DNA from: a virus
Length of the DNA: 39,596 bases
IMG/VR virus record: IMGVR_UViG_3300025671_000170
Coordinates: 1-39,596 of that record
Strand: one strand, 5' to 3'
The notes below the pieces were generated by a model, which did not search any database, was not told where the DNA came from, and was given only the letters and a program-made list of their open reading frames with translations. This document shows positions 36,419 through 39,596 of this stretch, piece after piece. Numbering within the stretch: the first letter of the stretch is position 1; each line of letters starts with the position of its first letter. The position numbers were made by a program, and so were the translations under genes.

Positions 36419-37191
36419 TAATATCCATCCTGTACTAATAATAAATCAAATGAAGCAGAAGAAGAAGAGGTAGAACTTGCCTTTCCAGAAACATAGATAT
36501 CTGACTTTTGAGGTATTACATTGATTGCATTAAAGATAACTGTTGTTTGACCACCTCTAACATTTAAAAATTGTTTTGTTTGAAACGCTGCATTAGCAAT
36601 ACTATTATCTCTTTGTATAAATTTAAAATCCATTTCTTGATCTTTACCAGATGATACATCTATTGATAATAAATAACCAGTATAACCTGCAGGTATGGTA
36701 TATAAGCACATTAAAGTTTGACCATTACCTGGAGATATAGTTGCAGCAACATCAACTCCACCTGTATAAGTAACTGTAATTGTACCTTCATTATTTCCAA
36801 AAGACCCTGCTGTTTCCACAGACATTCTAAAAACTCTTAAAAATTGTTGTGTTGTAGTAACTGTGTTTGTACCATCTAAATCAACAGTTTCTTCTACAAG
36901 AGCATAAGAAGAATCAAGTCCTTGTATTCTTAAAGTTCTTGCAGCTGTTCCTACTACATCATCATTAGCATTATCACTGACTACATCAAGAGTAGCTTGA
37001 GCTGTTTGCCAAGGATAGTTATTTCCTGTTTCCCAAATAGTTTCAAAAGAACCTGAACCAATACTAGGATTGTATCCAAATTTATTAATCATAGAATAAC
37101 CAAGAACTTTACCTTGCTGTACAGCTAAATAAAATGGGATGTTATCAACTGTGCTTCCACCTGTTATTGGATTGACATTATTACAATTCAT
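36418..37191 (-). CDS. Virion structural protein, 257 aa
   Basis: It begins with IPFYLAVQQGKVLGYSMINKFG and continues with beta repeats rich in Thr/Gly (LRIQGLDSSYALVEETVDLD, TQQFLRVFRMSVETAGSFG, TLMCLYTIPAGYTGYLLSI). The segment order FYLxVxxGKVxGxSxINKFG ... IPAGxTGYL is seen in tail or surface proteins of marine podoviruses and is not a HK97-type capsid. The SD GAGG lies five bases upstream. It lies between the gp10-like protein and the 112-residue protein, so the tail or its decoration is the best guess. Confidence 0.65.
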   Translation of the reverse strand: MNCNNVNPITGGSTVDNIPFYLAVQQGKVLGYSMINKFGYNPSIGSGSFETIWETGNNYPWQTAQATLDVVSDNANDDVVGTAARTLRIQGLDSSYALVEETVDLDGTNTVTTTQQFLRVFRMSVETAGSFGNNEGTITVTYTGGVDVAATISPGNGQTLMCLYTIPAGYTGYLLSIDVSSGKDQEMDFKFIQRDNSIANAAFQTKQFLNVRGGQTTVIFNAINVIPQKSDIYVSGKASSTSSSSASFDLLLVQDGY

Positions 37192-37192
37192 A

Positions 37193-37360
37193 TTACCTCA
37201 TCATAAACCAAGTAAACCTTTGCATCTCTTGTTTAAGATCTTCTTGAAATGAAAAGTTTAATTGATTTTTAATTGTATCTAAAGATGCTATAATTTGTCT
37301 TTGATTAGACTCATCATAAAGTGGTTTTGGTTCTGGTATGTATGCGTCTATTTTAGCCAT
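37193..37360 (-). CDS. Small protein next to the tail nozzle gene, 55 aa
   Basis: The sequence MAKIDAYIPEPKPLYDESNQ, then RQIIASLDTIKNQLNF and a C-terminal helix with Phe/Trp/Met, looks like a small adaptor. It is coupled by TAATG to the 642-residue gene. The function is unknown; a neck or tail-assembly role is inferred from position. Confidence 0.6.
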   Translation of the reverse strand: MAKIDAYIPEPKPLYDESNQRQIIASLDTIKNQLNFSFQEDLKQEMQRFTWFMMR

Positions 37361-39288
37361 TATCTTCTTCCATCAGGTTGTACATCAAATCTAAATAAAC
37401 CAAGTCTCCAATTTTCATCTACTGCTTCATTTTCAATTTTAACATTTATAAGTCTTGCTCTTGCTCTTGTATGAATTTGTGTAGTCGATGAATTAACTGT
37501 AAATGGCCCATATGGCGAGCTTGTAGCAGTTTCACTTGGAAAGTCTCTTAAGTTTAAAGTAATCTTTGCATTACCTGCTATGACTTTAAAGTCAGGTATA
37601 AATCTTCTTATCTTCATTAAAAATTCACCATCTCCATCTATATCTAAATCAAAATCTCCTGATTGTATATAGGCATTGATTGTAGTTTCTGCACCATTTG
37701 CATCTACTTCATTAACTCCAATTTCGTGAGCGTAGTATCTAGTATTACCTTGCGAGGCAGATATACCTTGCACCGTTGGAAAAGTAGGTGCTACGTTTTG
37801 AGTAAATCTAGTAGCATAAGGTAAAGAAAACACACTAGTATCTTCGTATGTAGTTCTTGATAAAGTACCTGTAGTCCAAACTCTTTCTACATAATTATAA
37901 GTTACTATTCTATCTACAAAATTAGAGCCTGACTTTGGATAAAACCAATTAATCTCAGTATACAAACTATTATGACCCGCATATATTTGTTCACCATTAT
38001 TAAAGCTCACGCCTAGATTGTCTCCTGCAGTAGTATAGACAAAGTCTTCTACGCTACAAGGTAATGATTTAACAGTACCGTCATAGACAAAAAATCCTCC
38101 TTCGCCTGACATCCAATACACTGCACCATCAACATATACAGCTGCGTGTTGGCCAAATAAACCACAGTTAGAACCTATCTGTCTAATTGAAAAAGTAAAA
38201 GGTGGCCCAACGAATTGCATAATGTAAGCAGAAGTATCGGTTAATATTAATATGTAATCTTTACCTTTAACAGCTCCAACTATTCTTGTTCCTGAGTCTA
38301 TTCTAAATGTACCTGCAGTATTAACTGATGTTGGTGCATAAGTATTTGGATCTTCTTGATTAGAAAATCTTATAAACATTTTATCTTGAGTGCTTGGAGT
38401 TCCAATCGTAGTTTCAGTTCCTAATTGAATTAAGTGTCTATCTCTATCTGATACTAATGACATAACTGATTTAGTTGGGTTTCCAGCTAAAGTTGTTGCT
38501 CTTGTTGTTAAAGCAAGTGCGTTACCTGCTATAGGTATCCATTGAAATGTTCTACCATTGTGAATGGTTGCAATTAAATTTTGTCCATAGTTATCTAGTG
38601 ACCAAGAACCTGGATCTAGTATTACGGTAGTTGATGTTCTTGGTGTACCCCAAGTTGATAACCCCCAAGTACCTGCACCCCAACCATAAGCTGGAGTAGT
38701 GATTAAGTTACCAATTAATATATAAGGTAACGGATCTAAAGTTCCGTTGTTCGTGGCCCCTGTTCCAGTTTCCGCTGTTGGCATTTGTATAGTAAAGGTT
38801 GTAGTAGAAGGAACCGTCTTTACTTCAAAAACAACATCATCAAAATCAGCTGCAACATAATCAGTTTGTCCAGATGTAAAGGAGCCTGCATTTTCAAATG
38901 TAACTAAATCTCCAACTTCAATAGCATGTGCTCCTGTTGTTGTAATTGTAACGATTGCTGATCCGTTAGTCGTGGTTATGTCAGCACCAGTCGATTGCCT
39001 ATCAGGATCTATAGGTGTGATATCATAAAAGGTATTATCATAATAAATAATTAATAATCTATTAGTGCCAATAGCTGCATATTTACGACCATCTAAGTCT
39101 ACCCAACTATGTTGTGCCCTTGCAGCACCAACCAATGTATTAGCTTGTAGTTGTTCCCAGCCACCAATCTTTTCAGGCATTCCATATCTAAAACGTACAA
39201 AGTCACCATCTATCCACTGACCTTCGGCTTCAGTAGCTGTAGCTTGTTTATTAAATCCGGGTACAAAACCTATTTTCTTTAAAGGCAT
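37360..39288 (-). CDS. Tail nozzle / head-completion protein candidate, 642 aa
   Basis: It starts MPLKKIGFVPGFNKQATATE and has EGQWIDGDFVRFRYGMPEKI, then a long run of beta repeats with conserved pairs such as RTFQWIPIAG, GAVYWMSGEGGFFVYDG and YNYVERVWTTGTL, consistent with a beta-propeller. The start pattern PG.N....EGQW.DGD.VRFR.G.PEK.GGW is shared by many marine podovirus proteins that look like the P22 gp10 or T7 gp12 tail-nozzle group. A complete promoter precedes it. It is the first intact gene of the virion block in the window. Confidence 0.7.
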   Translation of the reverse strand: MPLKKIGFVPGFNKQATATEAEGQWIDGDFVRFRYGMPEKIGGWEQLQANTLVGAARAQHSWVDLDGRKYAAIGTNRLLIIYYDNTFYDITPIDPDRQSTGADITTTNGSAIVTITTTGAHAIEVGDLVTFENAGSFTSGQTDYVAADFDDVVFEVKTVPSTTTFTIQMPTAETGTGATNNGTLDPLPYILIGNLITTPAYGWGAGTWGLSTWGTPRTSTTVILDPGSWSLDNYGQNLIATIHNGRTFQWIPIAGNALALTTRATTLAGNPTKSVMSLVSDRDRHLIQLGTETTIGTPSTQDKMFIRFSNQEDPNTYAPTSVNTAGTFRIDSGTRIVGAVKGKDYILILTDTSAYIMQFVGPPFTFSIRQIGSNCGLFGQHAAVYVDGAVYWMSGEGGFFVYDGTVKSLPCSVEDFVYTTAGDNLGVSFNNGEQIYAGHNSLYTEINWFYPKSGSNFVDRIVTYNYVERVWTTGTLSRTTYEDTSVFSLPYATRFTQNVAPTFPTVQGISASQGNTRYYAHEIGVNEVDANGAETTINAYIQSGDFDLDIDGDGEFLMKIRRFIPDFKVIAGNAKITLNLRDFPSETATSSPYGPFTVNSSTTQIHTRARARLINVKIENEAVDENWRLGLFRFDVQPDGRR

Positions 39289-39315
39289 AATAATACTTAT
39301 TGTTAAATATTAAGG

Positions 39316-39344
39316 ATTATAACACAATGAGAATTGACTTTTAA
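39316..39344 (-). promoter_or_regulatory. Promoter for the virion gene block
   Basis: On the minus strand there is TTAAAA (revcomp 39339-39344), exactly 17 bases, TATAAT (revcomp 39316-39321), with a TG-containing extension before the -10. It would start transcription just upstream of the 642-residue gene. Confidence 0.6.
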
Positions 39345-39350
39345 GAGTGC

Positions 39351-39596
39351 TTATTTAGGTATACCTAAAATAGGTCTTTTATCATACAAATTGCTTTCTG
39401 CAAAGCGACCATTTCTATGATTATAATGTAAAAATACTTGGCCACAAACGTTGCCTTCAAATGGTTCTCGCCAATGCTCTAATTCACAACCAGAATATAT
39501 TAGCATATCTCCTGGCTTAAGAGTCACCTTTACACCTGGAGGTGCGTTTGGTTTATGTATGTTTTTGTATTCATCTATGACGTTATTTGATCCTGT
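39351..39596 (-). CDS. 2OG-Fe(II) oxygenase, C-terminal part
   Basis: These are the last 81 residues of a gene that enters from the right edge. LKPGDMLIYSGCELEHWREP (about 27-46 of the fragment), followed by GQVFLHYN, matches the end of phage 2-oxoglutarate/Fe(II) dioxygenases: the His in ELEHWRE should be the second iron-binding His, and the Arg binds 2-oxoglutarate. The first His-x-Asp pair would lie outside the window. These enzymes hydroxylate proteins or nucleobases; which substrate applies here is unknown. It is encoded just upstream of the virion block. Confidence 0.8.
   Translation of the reverse strand, partial: TGSNNVIDEYKNIHKPNAPPGVKVTLKPGDMLIYSGCELEHWREPFEGNVCGQVFLHYNHRNGRFAESNLYDKRPILGIPK

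Noticed and set aside
1-39596. CRISPR array, tRNA, rRNA or insertion sequence
   Set aside because: No regularly spaced repeats, no tRNA-like T-loop with acceptor stem, no transposase motif seen on either strand.
1-39596. Circular or terminally redundant complete genome
   Set aside because: The two ends do not share a visible repeat; joining them stops the left glycosyltransferase frame within a few codons, and capsid genes are missing.

Overview
The window is a strongly AT-rich stretch of a tailed (podovirus-like) bacteriophage genome. The hallmark genes are a large terminase, a small terminase, a podovirus-size portal, a gp10-like tail nozzle candidate, a set of long Ala/Gln/Gly-rich ejection-type proteins and a family A DNA polymerase. 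The low G+C, the Leu at the polymerase motif B position, the 2OG-Fe(II) oxygenase and many tiny genes of marine-phage type suggest an uncultured marine phage, possibly of a SAR11-like host. That host guess is inference. Both ends cut a gene, no major capsid protein or scaffold is recognisable, and no terminal repeat was noticed, so this looks like part of a genome.

Layout (almost everything is on the minus strand, read right to left). 39.6-28.1 kb: virion and surface genes: oxygenase end, nozzle candidate, small structural proteins, two glycosyltransferases, a GNAT/T7 gp13-like protein, ejection-type proteins and an XhlA-like membrane protein. 28.1-18.4 kb: replication: PD-(D/E)XK nuclease, plus-strand SNF2 helicase, a putative DNA-binding pair, AEP primase, SF1 helicase, DUF3310 protein, mini zinc ribbons, PolA and a free-standing LAGLIDADG endonuclease. 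18.4-13.4 kb: a dense run of very small genes, including a ribbon-helix-helix candidate, a DnaJ-type zinc finger, an acidic coiled-coil protein, a protein with an alpha-CTD-like helix-hairpin-helix, a winged-helix regulator and a structured non-coding region with its own terminator. 13.4-6.9 kb: an iteron-bearing AT-rich gap, TerS, then several short transcripts separated by promoters whose spacers contain palindromes. 6.7-0.3 kb: late block with TerL, portal, small head-associated proteins and a GTA-type holin, then the start of a third glycosyltransferase.

How it fits together: long operons use stop/start overlaps (TAATG, ATGA). Plus-strand genes are few and at least two look leaderless. 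Five intergenic sites share one architecture, a 6-bp inverted repeat with a 4-bp centre next to or inside a promoter, in two sequence classes (TCTTAT-N4-ATAAGA and TCCCAT-N4-ATGGGA). This points to a phage-encoded regulatory circuit, for which the ribbon-helix-helix and winged-helix proteins are candidate regulators. Two of these promoters directly follow paralogous 30-residue membrane peptides (7394-7486 and 11943-12035), which is the clearest apparently undescribed element here.
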